From NCBI GenBank assembly GCA_049602155.1, contig JBMYRH010000002.1:1-64000 (forward strand): a stretch of DNA of 64,000 bases, in the 5' to 3' direction. Under the pieces are notes generated by a model. The model did not search any database and was not told the DNA's origin. It saw only the letters and a list, made by a program, of their open reading frames with translations. This DNA comes from JBMYRH01 sp049602155. Its GTDB lineage: Bacteria > Myxococcota_A > UBA9042 > PHBI01 > JBMYRH01. Shown here piece after piece: positions 25,706 through 35,663 of the stretch. A program made the position numbers and the translations under genes. Within the stretch, counting starts at the first letter, position 1; every line of letters begins with the position of its first letter.

Positions 25706-28356
25706 AATACGGCCTTAAGACCGAGGGTCGGGAGGATGGGTATCGCGCCCACCGCCGTCCGCTCTGAGAAGTCGAAGTTGTAGCGATAGAATTCAGCGTT
25801 CTCTGCGTAGTAGGCGTTCTGGATGTCGAGGTAGACCTCGAGCATCCAGACATCGAAGACGAAGCGCTTGTCGATGCGCAGATCGAGCTGGTGGAACATG
25901 GGGAGGCGGTCTTCACCCTCTCGAATGGGTCGGTAGCGGTCCGCATCTGCGTCGTAGGTCGCCCCCACAATCGGGGTCGTGGGGTTGCCTGACGTCAGGC
26001 GATATCGGGCCCCGATGGTCCAGTTGTCCGGGAGCTGAAACGACCACGCCAAGTTCAGCACATGGGTCTGGTCGAAGTTGAAGGCGCGCCAACTGCCGTC
26101 TTCCTTGCGTCGCTCACTCCGCGAGACGGTGTAGGTGAGCCATCCATGCACCCAACCGCCGAACTGCTTGCGGGCGAGGAACTCGACCCCGTAGGCGCGC
26201 CCGAGGCCGTTCGCCTCGAGGTTGAGTCGCTCGAGCACGTCGTCGCCTTCTACCACTGCGCGCGTGCTCCGGGGCATGTCGAGCATGTGGTTGTAAAACC
26301 CGGTGACGGAGAACTCCCAGCCGTACTCTTCGAGCTCGAATTCTGCGCCAGCCGAGGACTGAATGGAGCTCTGCGGGGGGATGGTCGGGTTGCCGAATTC
26401 TGGGTCGATGGCGATGAGGCTTGGAGGCTGGTGGTAGAGCCCAGTGCCTCCTTTGAGGGTCAGCCATGTCAGCGCTTGCCACCGCACGCTCAAGCGAGGG
26501 TCCACGGTGACGTGGCGGTACCCGTTGTAGTCGAACCAGTCCACCCGCAGACCGGGGAGGATGCGCAGACAGGACATGGGCTGGAAATCGGCGGCGAGGA
26601 AGGTCCCGATCCCGATCTGATCCTCGGTGAATTGGGTGTCTAGAATCAGCGGGTCAAAGCTGGGAGCGGGGACGGTGCCGAGTGCAGAGCGGGTGGGCAC
26701 AACGACATCAGCCGTCACGTTGAAGCCATCGACGTCCAACCCCGTGCGCAGCTGAAGCCAAGGCGCCACATCCCAGGTCAGGGTCAGCCGCTCGCGAAAC
26801 GTCAGCTGAGTCGTCTCGATGACGAAGCCCTCCGTGCCGTCCATGATCTCGGTTGGGCTGTAATCAAAGAGGCTGTCAGAGCGGATCCGAAGGTCGTCTG
26901 TAAACGCATGGTCAAAGCGGATCAAGACGCGATGGAACATGGAGCCGAAGACCTGATCCCCGGTGTTGTCGTCCTCGTAAGACGCTGCGGTCTCTTGTGC
27001 ACGCGACTCCAAGGCGTCCCCGGAGCCCATGAAGAAGACGCTCAGCCGCGTCTCCGGGAGGAAATCATAAGTGAGCTGCAGCTGGTAATCCCAATACGAG
27101 ACGCTCACATCGTCGTCGGGCAGCACGATGCCGAGCACCAATTCGAGGTAGCTCCTGCGGCCCGCGATCGCGATGGTCCCTTTGCCGTCATCGAAAGGCA
27201 CAGAGAAGAAGGCACCCGCCTTGAGCAGGTCGACATCGATCATCAAGTGCCAGCGGTCGCGAGGGACGTTCTTGGTCTTCACGTCGACCAACCCTGCCGT
27301 ATAGCGACCGAAGTCGACTGGGTAGCCGCCTGGGAAGAAGTCGACTTGTTCGACGAACTCGGGGTGAATGACGGCGGGCCCTCCGAGGAAGTGATAGAGC
27401 AGAGGGGCTGCAAAGCCGTCGATGAGCATCCCGGTGTTCTCGAAGTTCGCGCCGCGCACCACGTAGTAGCCCAGCCCGAAGGGCGAGCGCGCGACGCCCG
27501 GCAGCGTGGCGACGACGCGTGTAGGGTCGCCAAAGGTCCCAGGGACCGACTTGAGCTCGCCCTCGCTGAGCTGCACCTTATCGGCTGCGCGCTGCGACCC
27601 TTTGTCACGGACAATGGTGCGATTGCGGCTGATCTGACTGGCGTCGGCGTACACGCGCTCCAAGTCCACCTCTTCCCCGTCGGGTACGTCGAGCTCTCGC
27701 TCGATCTCGTTGTCCCCTTCAAGGGGCACTCGGAGGATCCACTGACCCGCTGCCACGTCCTCGAAGACGAACCTCCCGTCGCCGTCTGAGACGGTCTCGA
27801 GGACTTGAGCAGGGGGCGTTTGTCGCTCAAGGGCGACCATCGTGCCAGCCACCGGAGCGCGCGTGCCCCGGGTGATGAGCTCACCACGGACGGTCGCGGT
27901 GCCCACGGGCGGCGGGCTAGGAGGGGGCGGTCGATTTAGCTCAAACACGTACGTATAGGGCACAGACACGGCGACAGGGACACCGTCCACGAGCGCTGGC
28001 GTGAACTGAAAGCGTCGCACGGCCTCCATCGCGGCGCTGTCAAAGGGCTCGCCAGCACCCCGTGTGATGCTCAACGCGCTCACCGCTCCCTCGGTGTCGA
28101 TCGTGATCTGAAGCACCACGTCGACGCGCTCGATCCCGAGTGGGAGCCCTTTCGCCGCGTTCGGTGGGAGCGTCGCGCGCTGGAAGGTGTCGAGAGACGG
28201 CGGGGTGACCTTCCCCTCCTGCGCATGCGCCGCGGGGAGCAGCGTCAGAGCGGCGACCAGGGCGCAGAGCGCACCTTGGAGTGGGGTCCAAGTCACCCTG
28301 CGCGCGACCGTCTCGGCGTCGTGCGACGATCGCGTGGCTGGGGAAGGGGCAATCAT
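25702..28356 (-). CDS. TonB-dependent receptor with N-terminal TonB-C-like and carboxypeptidase-regulatory domains
   Basis: This 884-residue outer-membrane protein has a signal peptide (ending AAHAQ), then a TonB C-terminal-like domain (about 55-140: VVLQITIDTEGAVSALSI, AVRRFQFTPALVDGVPV). A Pro-rich spacer follows (RPPPPSPPP), then a CarboxypepD_reg-like domain (about 150-230), a plug domain (about 260-370: VVRGANFENTGMLIDGF) and a 22-strand barrel ending in aromatic-terminated strands (LGLKAVF). Receptors normally receive energy from a separate TonB; carrying a TonB-type domain on the same chain is unusual though seen in related bacteria. The ligand is unknown. Confidence 0.88.
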   Translation of the reverse strand: MIAPSPATRSSHDAETVARRVTWTPLQGALCALVAALTLLPAAHAQEGKVTPPSLDTFQRATLPPNAAKGLPLGIERVDVVLQITIDTEGAVSALSITRGAGEPFDSAAMEAVRRFQFTPALVDGVPVAVSVPYTYVFELNRPPPPSPPPVGTATVRGELITRGTRAPVAGTMVALERQTPPAQVLETVSDGDGRFVFEDVAAGQWILRVPLEGDNEIERELDVPDGEEVDLERVYADASQISRNRTIVRDKGSQRAADKVQLSEGELKSVPGTFGDPTRVVATLPGVARSPFGLGYYVVRGANFENTGMLIDGFAAPLLYHFLGGPAVIHPEFVEQVDFFPGGYPVDFGRYTAGLVDVKTKNVPRDRWHLMIDVDLLKAGAFFSVPFDDGKGTIAIAGRRSYLELVLGIVLPDDDVSVSYWDYQLQLTYDFLPETRLSVFFMGSGDALESRAQETAASYEDDNTGDQVFGSMFHRVLIRFDHAFTDDLRIRSDSLFDYSPTEIMDGTEGFVIETTQLTFRERLTLTWDVAPWLQLRTGLDVDGFNVTADVVVPTRSALGTVPAPSFDPLILDTQFTEDQIGIGTFLAADFQPMSCLRILPGLRVDWFDYNGYRHVTVDPRLSVRWQALTWLTLKGGTGLYHQPPSLIAIDPEFGNPTIPPQSSIQSSAGAEFELEEYGWEFSVTGFYNHMLDMPRSTRAVVEGDDVLERLNLEANGLGRAYGVEFLARKQFGGWVHGWLTYTVSRSERRKEDGSWRAFNFDQTHVLNLAWSFQLPDNWTIGARYRLTSGNPTTPIVGATYDADADRYRPIREGEDRLPMFHQLDLRIDKRFVFDVWMLEVYLDIQNAYYAENAEFYRYNFDFSERTAVGAIPILPTLGLKAVF

Positions 28357-28516
28357 ATCGGGGCACAGACTAGTGCAAAGTCGCCTTCAGTTCGGAGGTT
28401 TTTCAGCGCAGCGTCGGCCATTGAGTGCGTGGGGTGTCGGGGAGATGTCCGGGAGCCGTTGTCCGTCGACGCGAGTCTGCTACCCTGCGCTCTCTCGGCG
28501 CCTAATGGAGGTCACG

Positions 28517-30469
28517 ATGAGCGATCGTTATTCCGTCCCGGACCGTGTCTCTGCAGATTCGCCGGGGCCAGTCCCTGATCTGGCGGCCTATCGAGAGGTG
28601 GCGGCGGACGCCATCGCGGACCCCGATGCATTTTGGTTGGGTGTGACGCGTGACCGCGTTGCGTGGATGACGCAGCCGACTCAAGGCTTGGAGGGGAGCT
28701 TTCATGACATCGCGGAGGCGCCGCTTCGCTGGTTCGCTGATGGGGTGCTGAACGTCACAGAGTCCTGCCTCGACCGTCACGCTCGTGCGACCCCAGATCG
28801 GACCGCGATCATTTGGGAGGCTGACGAGCCCGGTGAAGGTCGCACTTTGAGCTACTCTGAGCTCCACAAAGAGGTGTGCAAGACATCGAATGCGCTCCGC
28901 GCGATGGGGCTCGAGAAGGGCGACAGGGTCATCATCTATATGGGGATGGTCCCTGAGGCTGCGATCGCGATGCTGGCCTGTGCCCGGTTAGGGGCGATTC
29001 ACTCCGTGGTCTTTGGTGGGTTCTCTTCAGAGGCGATCCGAGATCGCGTCGCCGACTGCGGTGCGCGGCTGATCATCACTCAAGACGAGGGGGTGCGGGG
29101 CGGCCGTAAGTTGCCGCTCAAGGCCACTGTCGACGTGGCCCTCCGTGGCTCCTCAGAGGTTGAGCGTGTGCTGGTGTACCGCCGCACTGGGGGAGAGATC
29201 GCTTGGGAGCCGACGAGGGACGTCTGGTGGCATCAGGCCGTGGAGGACGCGGACGCCGATTGCCCGGCGACCCCCTGTGATGCCGAGGATCCGCTCTTCA
29301 TCCTGTACACCTCCGGCTCGACAGGGAAGCCGAAGGGGGTGGTGCATACCTGCGGCGGGTACATCACCTACGCCGCATATACCCACCAGGTCGTCTTCGA
29401 CCTGCGCCCCGATGACGTCTACGCCTGCGTCGCCGATGTTGGCTGGATCACAGGGCACACCTATATCGTCTACGGTCCGCTCGCGAACGGCGCCACGACG
29501 CTCATGTTCGAGTCGGTCCCGACGTACCCCGACGCGGGGCGCTATTGGGACCTCGTGGCCCGACATGGCGTGACGATCTTCTACACGGCGCCGACGGCGA
29601 TTCGGGCGCTCGCTGCACAGGGGGACGCTCACGTCGCGCGCCATGATCGCAGCACGCTGCGCGTCCTGGGGACCGTGGGTGAGCCTATCAACCCGGACGC
29701 ATGGACCTGGTACTTCGACGTCGTGGGAGAGGGGCGTTGCACCATCGTCGACACGTGGTGGCAGACAGAGACCGGCGGCATCTGTATCACCCCGATCGCG
29801 CCTGCCACGGCCACCAAGCCGGGCTCGGCGACCTTGCCGATGCCGGGGATCGTGCCGGTCTTAATGAACGATGCGTCGCGGATCATCCGCGGACCCGGCG
29901 AAGGGCGCCTGTGCCTTGCGCAGCCTTGGCCAGGTCAAGCGCGCACGGTGTGGGGTGACCACCCGCGCTTTGTCTCGACCTATTTTGAGGCCTATCCGGG
30001 GTACTACTTCACTGGAGATGGCTGCCGCCGCGATGGCGACGGCTACCACTGGATCACGGGCCGTGTGGACGATGTCCTCAACGTCAGTGGCCACCGGATG
30101 GGCACGGCGGAATTCGAGGCGTGCCTCGTGAGTGTCGCTGCGGTCGCGGAGGCGGGGGTCGTCGGGTTCCCTCACCCGATCAAGGGGCAGGGGGTCTACG
30201 CGTATATTGTCTTGCAGCCTGGCGAGTCCCCCTCGGCGGAGGTTGAGACGCAGCTCGTGCACGCTATCCGGACGCAGATCGGTGCTCACGCAAAGGTCGA
30301 CCTCTTCCAGTACGTCCCGGGCTTGCCTAAGACGCGCTCTGGCAAGGTGATGCGGCGGATCCTGCGTAAGGTCGCTGAAGGTCAGCCGGACCAACTGGGG
30401 GACGTCTCAACGTTGGCAGATCCGTCCGTCGTCGATGCCATTAAGGCCGGCGCCAAAGCGCTCTCTTGA
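28517..30469 (+). CDS. Acetyl-/propionyl-CoA synthetase
   Basis: This 650-residue AMP-forming ligase makes acyl-CoA from acetate (or propionate), ATP and CoA. Motifs: YTSGSTGKPKG (P-loop), VADVGWITGHTY, DTWWQTETGG, YFTGDGCRRDGDG, GRVDDVLNVSGHR and the C-terminal TRSGKVMRRIL with the acetylatable catalytic Lys. Length and motifs fit Acs. Start ATG 28517 follows GGAGG (28507-28511). It is divergent from the TonB-receptor operon with a 160-bp gap. A lipoprotein gene follows 48 bp later. Substrate preference (acetate versus propionate) cannot be read by eye. Confidence 0.92.
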   Translation: MSDRYSVPDRVSADSPGPVPDLAAYREVAADAIADPDAFWLGVTRDRVAWMTQPTQGLEGSFHDIAEAPLRWFADGVLNVTESCLDRHARATPDRTAIIWEADEPGEGRTLSYSELHKEVCKTSNALRAMGLEKGDRVIIYMGMVPEAAIAMLACARLGAIHSVVFGGFSSEAIRDRVADCGARLIITQDEGVRGGRKLPLKATVDVALRGSSEVERVLVYRRTGGEIAWEPTRDVWWHQAVEDADADCPATPCDAEDPLFILYTSGSTGKPKGVVHTCGGYITYAAYTHQVVFDLRPDDVYACVADVGWITGHTYIVYGPLANGATTLMFESVPTYPDAGRYWDLVARHGVTIFYTAPTAIRALAAQGDAHVARHDRSTLRVLGTVGEPINPDAWTWYFDVVGEGRCTIVDTWWQTETGGICITPIAPATATKPGSATLPMPGIVPVLMNDASRIIRGPGEGRLCLAQPWPGQARTVWGDHPRFVSTYFEAYPGYYFTGDGCRRDGDGYHWITGRVDDVLNVSGHRMGTAEFEACLVSVAAVAEAGVVGFPHPIKGQGVYAYIVLQPGESPSAEVETQLVHAIRTQIGAHAKVDLFQYVPGLPKTRSGKVMRRILRKVAEGQPDQLGDVSTLADPSVVDAIKAGAKALS

Positions 30470-30517
30470 GCGACTTGTGCTTGTCGACCCGATCCCTCTG
30501 ACCCTAAGCTAATCGCT

Positions 30518-31024
30518 ATGCGAAGCACACTCATCAGCGTCATGACCGTCACCGCTCTGCTGACCGTGGGTTGTCAGTCTCCAAGTCCTTCGTCCTCGGC
30601 GGCCTCGGAGGGCAAGGTGAAGGCGGAGGCGGCTGCCCCTGCCGCCGCCCCAGATAAGACCGTCGAGCAGGCGTCGACCCACGTGGAGAGGGCGCTGCGG
30701 ATGGCGAAGCACCCCTTCAAGCGCACGAAGGTCAACGTCACAGATGCGCAGCTGGAGCGGATCGTCGCCTCAAGTTACGAGGCCTTTGACACGATCGACG
30801 AGCCGGTGGTGCGTGTCTTCGTGTTCCATTATGACGCGGCAGAGCTGGTGAAGCCCGCCAAGATCGCGCGCTGGATCAACGAAAGCGGCTTGATCCACAA
30901 CGGTCAGACCAGCGCCAATCGGCTACGTGTCATCGTGGCTGGGACCCCCGAGGCGGGGCCAGTCGAAGAGAAGACAGGGCAGGTCATGAATGACTTCATG
31001 GACGCCTTCATGGTCATGCGCTGA
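30518..31024 (+). CDS. Small lipoprotein, unknown function
   Basis: This 168-residue protein has a signal peptide ending LTVGC (Cys19), an Ala/Ser/Lys/Glu linker (about 20-50), and then a folded C-terminal part of about 115 residues (HPFKRTKVNVTDAQLERIVASSYEAFD onward) with mixed helix and strand character. No family is recognised. It follows acs by 48 bp on the same strand and could be cotranscribed, but a metabolic link is not evident. Confidence 0.75.
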   Translation: MRSTLISVMTVTALLTVGCQSPSPSSSAASEGKVKAEAAAPAAAPDKTVEQASTHVERALRMAKHPFKRTKVNVTDAQLERIVASSYEAFDTIDEPVVRVFVFHYDAAELVKPAKIARWINESGLIHNGQTSANRLRVIVAGTPEAGPVEEKTGQVMNDFMDAFMVMR

Positions 31025-31075
31025 GCCTCTTAGTTTCGCCGCAGTGCTTGGGCAGAAGGCGGCCGCTGGGCCTGA

Positions 31076-33304
31076 CTAAAAGTCCGCCGCTGGGTCGACT
31101 GAATAGGTCACGTCGAGCGGGAACATGCGGTCGAGCACCTCGCCTCGACGCGCGACGTCGGCTTCGTAGAGCCAGAGGTTACGCAGTGTGTGGCTCGCCA
31201 CCTGGCGCGTGTAGACGCGCGCTTCGTTGTAGCTGAACTCCTCGATGAGGAAGGGTAACGGTGCCTCGCTGTTCTCTTTCAGCCACCGCGCCACAGGGGA
31301 GGGGCCGGCGTTATAGCTCGCGGCGACGAGGAGCAGTTGGCCCTTCCACTTGGTTTGATGTTTCGCCATGTAGAAGGCGGAGAAGGGGAAGCCGACGCGG
31401 GGATCCATGAAGGTGAGCGCGTTGTATGGCGTGCCCATCTGTTCACCGCAGAGGATGGCGGTTTGAGGGATCATTTGCAGGGCGCCAATCGCGTCGCGCG
31501 CGGAGATGGCCGAGGGCTTGTATCGGCTCTCTTGACGCATGATCCCGTAGATGAACTCCGCTGGGACTTCGTAGCGCGACTCAAGGCGCTCGACGAGCGG
31601 CCCGTATGCCCTTGGGTAGTCGAGGATCCAGCTCAGTGTGGCCTGATGAGGCAGGATCAAGTTGCCGTTGACCTTGCCACCCGAGGCCAACTTCCAGCCG
31701 TACTTAAAGTTCTCGACGGCGAAGGACATCGCGACCCGGAAGGCCTCTCTCTTTGCTTTCGGAGTCGTGGACTCCACGGCCTCTCGGATGGGGCGATAGG
31801 TCTTGCGAGCCAGTGCGACCTCGTCAACCTCGACCAAGGCTTTGACCCGCGCAAAGCGCGCCGCCGTCCCGGGGCTGAGGTTAGGCCACCCCCAAACCTC
31901 CGGGTTCAGCCTTGAGGCCCCTCGGGATGCCGTACCCCCTTCAGGCCACTTGAGTTGCGAGGCCCTCGCATCGCGTCCGTCCCACTTCGCGAGCATCTGC
32001 TGGCCGAGGATGTCGTAGTAGGTCAAGGGGTAGCGGGCTCGCAGGGCTGCGAGCTTCTTGCGTCCCTTGCGGCGCTGCCCCAGCTTGTCGAAAGCGTAGG
32101 CTTGCCAGTAGAGCGCCTTGCCTGCTGTCAGTGGGCCACGGTAGCTCATCAGCTCCTCAAAGGCGCCGATCGCGGCCTTCCATTGGGCGTCTCTGATGTG
32201 GCACCAGGCGATGAAGCCACGGACATAAGAGCGGCGCTTGCCGAAGCGCTTCACGTAGCGCTTTAGGTGAGGGAGGGCGCGCTTGCAGTTGCGCTCATCG
32301 TAGGGGAGCCATCCGCGGTAGTAGGCGATTCGCTCGGCGAACTTGCCGTTGGGATAGCGACGGTCGTATTGGTCGCCCAAGCGAAGCGCTTCTTTGTACT
32401 GATCTTCCTTCACATGTGTGCGGATCAGGGAGAAGAGCGCCTCCTCTTTTCGAGGACCTCCGAGGGCGATCTCGCGCTTGAAGAGCTTCCTGGCGCTCTC
32501 GGGATCATCCCGCAGCTTGGTCAGCCCAATCTGGGCTAAGTGCCAACGTGCATCGCGTCCCAATTTCGGGTGCTCTGCCAGTCGAGTCAGCTCAGGTCGT
32601 GCCTGTTCGTAGACGAAGCGCTGCATGAGGCGCTCTGCCCGTTTGAGGCGATCCGAGTCGCTGAGCTCTTCGACGTTCATGGGGAGCTTCGATGCATCCG
32701 CTTGCGGGAGGTCAGGGTAGTGCAGCAGGAGTCGACGCGCCCTGCGTTTCCGTTCGGCCATCGGCTCCTCTTCGCGGAGCGCGAGTCGCATCATGGCGGT
32801 CGCCCGATGCTGTCTAGGGCCGTCGCCCGACGCGATCTGCTTGAGCGCATTTGCGGCCGCCTCGCGCCGGCCCAATGCGTCCTCGACGTCCACCAGCCCC
32901 AGGAGCAGCTCGGTGCGCTCGTCCTGGTTCGCTGTGTGCGGGAGGGCGGCTTGGATCGCGGAGGCGGTCGTGGCATCGGGGGGCCTAAGCATCGCTGCAC
33001 GAGCCAACCAAACGAGCCGTCGGTCGTCGATCTCGGGCATCGGCGAGGGGAGGGCGCTGAGGTACCCAAGGCCCACAAGGCTGCCTTGCTCGGTGAGGAG
33101 CTTACCGAGCAGGAAGCGCGCTTGAACGCGCGCTCGGGGGTCCGTGGTCGAAGGCTCTAGCCTCAAGAGCGCGCCGATCCCCGCCGTCAAATCGCCAGAG
33201 CGGATGGTCTCGCGGATGTGGTCGATGGGCGCTGACGTCGCCGCCTGCGCCGACCATCCCGTGAGGCAAGTGAAACCGATGGCGATAAGCAGAGGTCGTC
33301 GCAT
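31076..33304 (-). CDS. Lytic murein transglycosylase (Slt70-like)
   Basis: This 742-residue periplasmic enzyme cleaves peptidoglycan glycan strands to 1,6-anhydro products. It has a signal peptide (ending SAQAA), a long alpha-superhelical region with TPR-like repeats (about 40-560), and a C-terminal SLT domain with IMRQESRYKPSAISARDAIGALQM (catalytic Glu in RQES), VAASYNAGP and Tyr-rich ending motifs (SYNEARVYTRQV). Start placed at Met33304, where the signal peptide begins; a TTG at 33346 is in frame. It is the last gene of a minus-strand run with alpha/beta hydrolase and amidohydrolase genes. Confidence 0.9.
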   Translation of the reverse strand: MRRPLLIAIGFTCLTGWSAQAATSAPIDHIRETIRSGDLTAGIGALLRLEPSTTDPRARVQARFLLGKLLTEQGSLVGLGYLSALPSPMPEIDDRRLVWLARAAMLRPPDATTASAIQAALPHTANQDERTELLLGLVDVEDALGRREAAANALKQIASGDGPRQHRATAMMRLALREEEPMAERKRRARRLLLHYPDLPQADASKLPMNVEELSDSDRLKRAERLMQRFVYEQARPELTRLAEHPKLGRDARWHLAQIGLTKLRDDPESARKLFKREIALGGPRKEEALFSLIRTHVKEDQYKEALRLGDQYDRRYPNGKFAERIAYYRGWLPYDERNCKRALPHLKRYVKRFGKRRSYVRGFIAWCHIRDAQWKAAIGAFEELMSYRGPLTAGKALYWQAYAFDKLGQRRKGRKKLAALRARYPLTYYDILGQQMLAKWDGRDARASQLKWPEGGTASRGASRLNPEVWGWPNLSPGTAARFARVKALVEVDEVALARKTYRPIREAVESTTPKAKREAFRVAMSFAVENFKYGWKLASGGKVNGNLILPHQATLSWILDYPRAYGPLVERLESRYEVPAEFIYGIMRQESRYKPSAISARDAIGALQMIPQTAILCGEQMGTPYNALTFMDPRVGFPFSAFYMAKHQTKWKGQLLLVAASYNAGPSPVARWLKENSEAPLPFLIEEFSYNEARVYTRQVASHTLRNLWLYEADVARRGEVLDRMFPLDVTYSVDPAADF

Positions 33305-33347
33305 GCGCTGACGATAGAATCGAGAGCTCGATCCGGCCAATTCCAAG

Positions 33348-34232
33348 CTAACTATGGGTCGCGAGCCAATCGCTTATGAGGCGGTTGACCACCTCCGGTC
33401 GCTCCTGATGAGGAAAGTGCCCCACGCCTTCGAGGCGTTTCATGACCACCTCAGTCGCGAAGTGAGCTGGCGAGATGGCGACGTCGTAGAGCGCGGACCT
33501 CATGCACCCATCCAAGGCCCCGGTGAGGGCAAGGGTCGGCGCCTGGATGGGGGCCCTGAGGAGGGCCCAGCTCCGTCGACCCTCTGCGCTCCAGAGCTTC
33601 GGGAGGTGTCGATAGTAGCCCAGCGTGGCTCTGCGTACGCCCGGCTGCGCGAAGGTGTCGAGCACGGCCCGCATCTCCACTTCAGGGCAGGTCCAGGTCG
33701 GGGACCAATCGCTCCAGATCTTCCTGATCGCCAGGCCATCGTCTGCCTGGAGCGTGCGCTCTGGGAGGCGCGGGAGCTGGAAGAACCCGATGTAGGAGAG
33801 GTTCATCAGGGCGGAGGGGCGGTGACGTAGCATCGCCCTGATGCGGTGCACCGGGGGGACGGAGAGCGTGACTAAGGAGGCGACGCGGTCGGGCACCAGG
33901 TTGGCGGTCGCCATCCCCACGATCGCGCCCCAGTCGTGACCGACAAGGTGGACGCGACCGACCCCTAAGTCATCGATCCAAGCTGCGACATCTTCAGCCA
34001 AAGACGCGACATAATATCGGCCATCTTGGGGCTGTGAACTTGGCTCGTAGCCTCGTAAGTTGGGCGCCACGACATGGTAGCCGGCCTCGGCGAGCGCTGG
34101 GAGTTGTTCTCTCCAAGAGCGACGGTGGTCAGGGAAGCCATGGAGGCAGAGGACGAGCGGCCCTTCCCCGCACTCATCTGCAGTGAACCGCAGCGCGCCG
34201 GCGCGCAGCACCCGTATCCCAAGGGCCGTCAT
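33348..34232 (-). CDS. Alpha/beta hydrolase, epoxide-hydrolase-like
   Basis: This 294-residue cytosolic hydrolase has an oxyanion HGFPDHRRSW, the nucleophile elbow GHDWGA (Asp rather than Ser, so epoxide hydrolase or haloalkane dehalogenase type), an acid Asp in TGALDG and the catalytic His in GVGHFPHQE. The cap region carries Tyr residues expected for epoxide opening. The substrate is unknown. The end of the amidohydrolase gene overlaps its start by 4 bp, suggesting a small catabolic operon. Confidence 0.87.
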   Translation of the reverse strand: MTALGIRVLRAGALRFTADECGEGPLVLCLHGFPDHRRSWREQLPALAEAGYHVVAPNLRGYEPSSQPQDGRYYVASLAEDVAAWIDDLGVGRVHLVGHDWGAIVGMATANLVPDRVASLVTLSVPPVHRIRAMLRHRPSALMNLSYIGFFQLPRLPERTLQADDGLAIRKIWSDWSPTWTCPEVEMRAVLDTFAQPGVRRATLGYYRHLPKLWSAEGRRSWALLRAPIQAPTLALTGALDGCMRSALYDVAISPAHFATEVVMKRLEGVGHFPHQERPEVVNRLISDWLATHS

Positions 34233-35224
34233 GCAGTTGGCGCAGGCAGGTCGAAGAAGCGCCGCGCGTTGCCACCAAGGACGGCTTCAAGCGTCTCCTC
34301 AGGCCATCGTCGTGCGAGCTGCGTCAGCTCCCGGTCCCAGGCGTAGGGGATGTTTGGGAAGTCGGTGCCATACATAATCCTCTCGGGGCGGGCCTCAACA
34401 GCGTGCATCGGGAAGGGGATGTTGAAGTAGTCGGCGCCGGACATCGTGGTGTCGAGCCAGAGGTTGTCGTAGCGCTCGAGCAGGCGCGCGTAGCCCTCGA
34501 ACTCATCGGCCCCGAGGTGCGGCACACAGAGCTTCAACGAGGGGTAGCTTCGCAGCACCGCCTCGATGCGCTCCACAGCGCATACTGCGTACGTATCCAC
34601 AGGGTAGGCGGGGCTTGAAGGCTCGCGGCCCGCGTGAATGACTAAGGGGCGCTGAGCGGCCACACAGGCCTCATAAACGGGCTCAAGAGGGGCCGTGTCC
34701 GGCGCGAACGCCTGGACATGGCAGTGCAGCTTGACCCCTGAGAGGCCTGCGGTGAAGGCCTCTTCAAGGATGGTGCGGCTCTCTGGTTCGCCCGGGTAGA
34801 CCGTAGCCAACCCGGTCACACGAGGCTCCTCGGAGACCACCTCCGCCATGTAGGCGTTCAGCCCTCGAGCGATCCCGGGCTTGTGACTGTAGTGCAATGC
34901 GACAAGGTGAGAGACCCCTCGTTGAAGCAGATATGCGATGACAGCCGGCGTCTTCAGCTTGTAACGAATCGGCCAGCCGTGGGTGTCGAACCACCGCCAG
35001 ATCGCCTCGAAGAGCGGGTCGGGGAAGAGGTGGACGTGTGCGTCGACCACTTGCGGGAGGTGGTCAGGGACGTGCGCGCCCTCTGGGTCGTCGAGCGCCC
35101 CTTGGGCGAGCAGTCGTCCTTGCGCGGGGAGCGTGGCTGCGCAGACGGGTATTGTGGGGTCGGGATCATGGTGCCCGGGGGAGGGTGCACCTGCGGCTCC
35201 CGACTTAGTCATCGGGGGTCGCAT
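34229..35224 (-). CDS. Amidohydrolase family (amidohydrolase_2) metal-dependent hydrolase
   Basis: This 331-residue TIM-barrel hydrolase has DAHVHLFPD (HxH metal ligands), SGVKLHCHVQ, PLVIHAGRE, LCVPHLGADE and the metal-binding Asp in YGTDFPNIPY. The family includes decarboxylases and lactonases acting on aromatic or cyclic acids; the exact reaction is unclear. The first 50 residues are low in structure and may include extra N-terminus (Met at 35212 is an alternative start). It is coupled to the epoxide-hydrolase-like gene by a 4-bp overlap. Confidence 0.85.
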   Translation of the reverse strand: MRPPMTKSGAAGAPSPGHHDPDPTIPVCAATLPAQGRLLAQGALDDPEGAHVPDHLPQVVDAHVHLFPDPLFEAIWRWFDTHGWPIRYKLKTPAVIAYLLQRGVSHLVALHYSHKPGIARGLNAYMAEVVSEEPRVTGLATVYPGEPESRTILEEAFTAGLSGVKLHCHVQAFAPDTAPLEPVYEACVAAQRPLVIHAGREPSSPAYPVDTYAVCAVERIEAVLRSYPSLKLCVPHLGADEFEGYARLLERYDNLWLDTTMSGADYFNIPFPMHAVEARPERIMYGTDFPNIPYAWDRELTQLARRWPEETLEAVLGGNARRFFDLPAPTA

Positions 35225-35663
35225 CTTCGGCGGTCGTCACGTCTTCTTCAGTGGTGTCCTCGGAGATCGTGTCCACGACTGCAGGGCTCGCGTCCTCGGC
35301 GACGTCGGGTGATGTGTCCGCAGAGGCCTCTGCGTCCTCATCCGCGGTGACGTCATCGGGGATCGCGACGTCCCCTGTGGCGTCCTCTGTCACGTCGGTT
35401 GTGGCTGCATCGCTGAGCGCAGCGTCAGTCGTCTCGGCAGCATCGGAGGCCGTGGTGACCTCACCTGTGGTGTCTTCTTCGGTTGTTGTGTCTTCGCTGG
35501 TCGAGGAGCCTGTGTCGCTCTCGTCGGTCGTCGTTGTGTCGTCGACTGGTGTGACCTCGACGGCGTCAGGGACCGCCGGCAGCTCCGCGATTGTGCACGC
35601 CGCTGTGGGACACGCGAGGAGTGTCAGCACGGTGAGTCGTCGAAGTGCATTGCTCAGCATCAT
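35205..35663 (-). CDS. Acidic Thr/Asp-rich lipoprotein
   Basis: This 152-residue protein starts at ATG 35663 with an AAAGGAA Shine-Dalgarno. The signal peptide ends PTAAC (lipobox). Nearly all the rest is low-complexity Asp/Thr/Ala/Glu/Val (DDTTTTDESDTGSSTSEDT, then DVTEDATGDVAIPDDV and similar), with no folded domain visible. It may be a spacer or cation-binding surface protein. The gene overlaps the amidohydrolase start by about 20 bp. An upstream A/T-rich stretch on the minus strand (TATAGT, about 35680) could be a -10 element. Confidence 0.72.
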   Translation of the reverse strand: MMLSNALRRLTVLTLLACPTAACTIAELPAVPDAVEVTPVDDTTTTDESDTGSSTSEDTTTEEDTTGEVTTASDAAETTDAALSDAATTDVTEDATGDVAIPDDVTADEDAEASADTSPDVAEDASPAVVDTISEDTTEEDVTTAEDATPDD

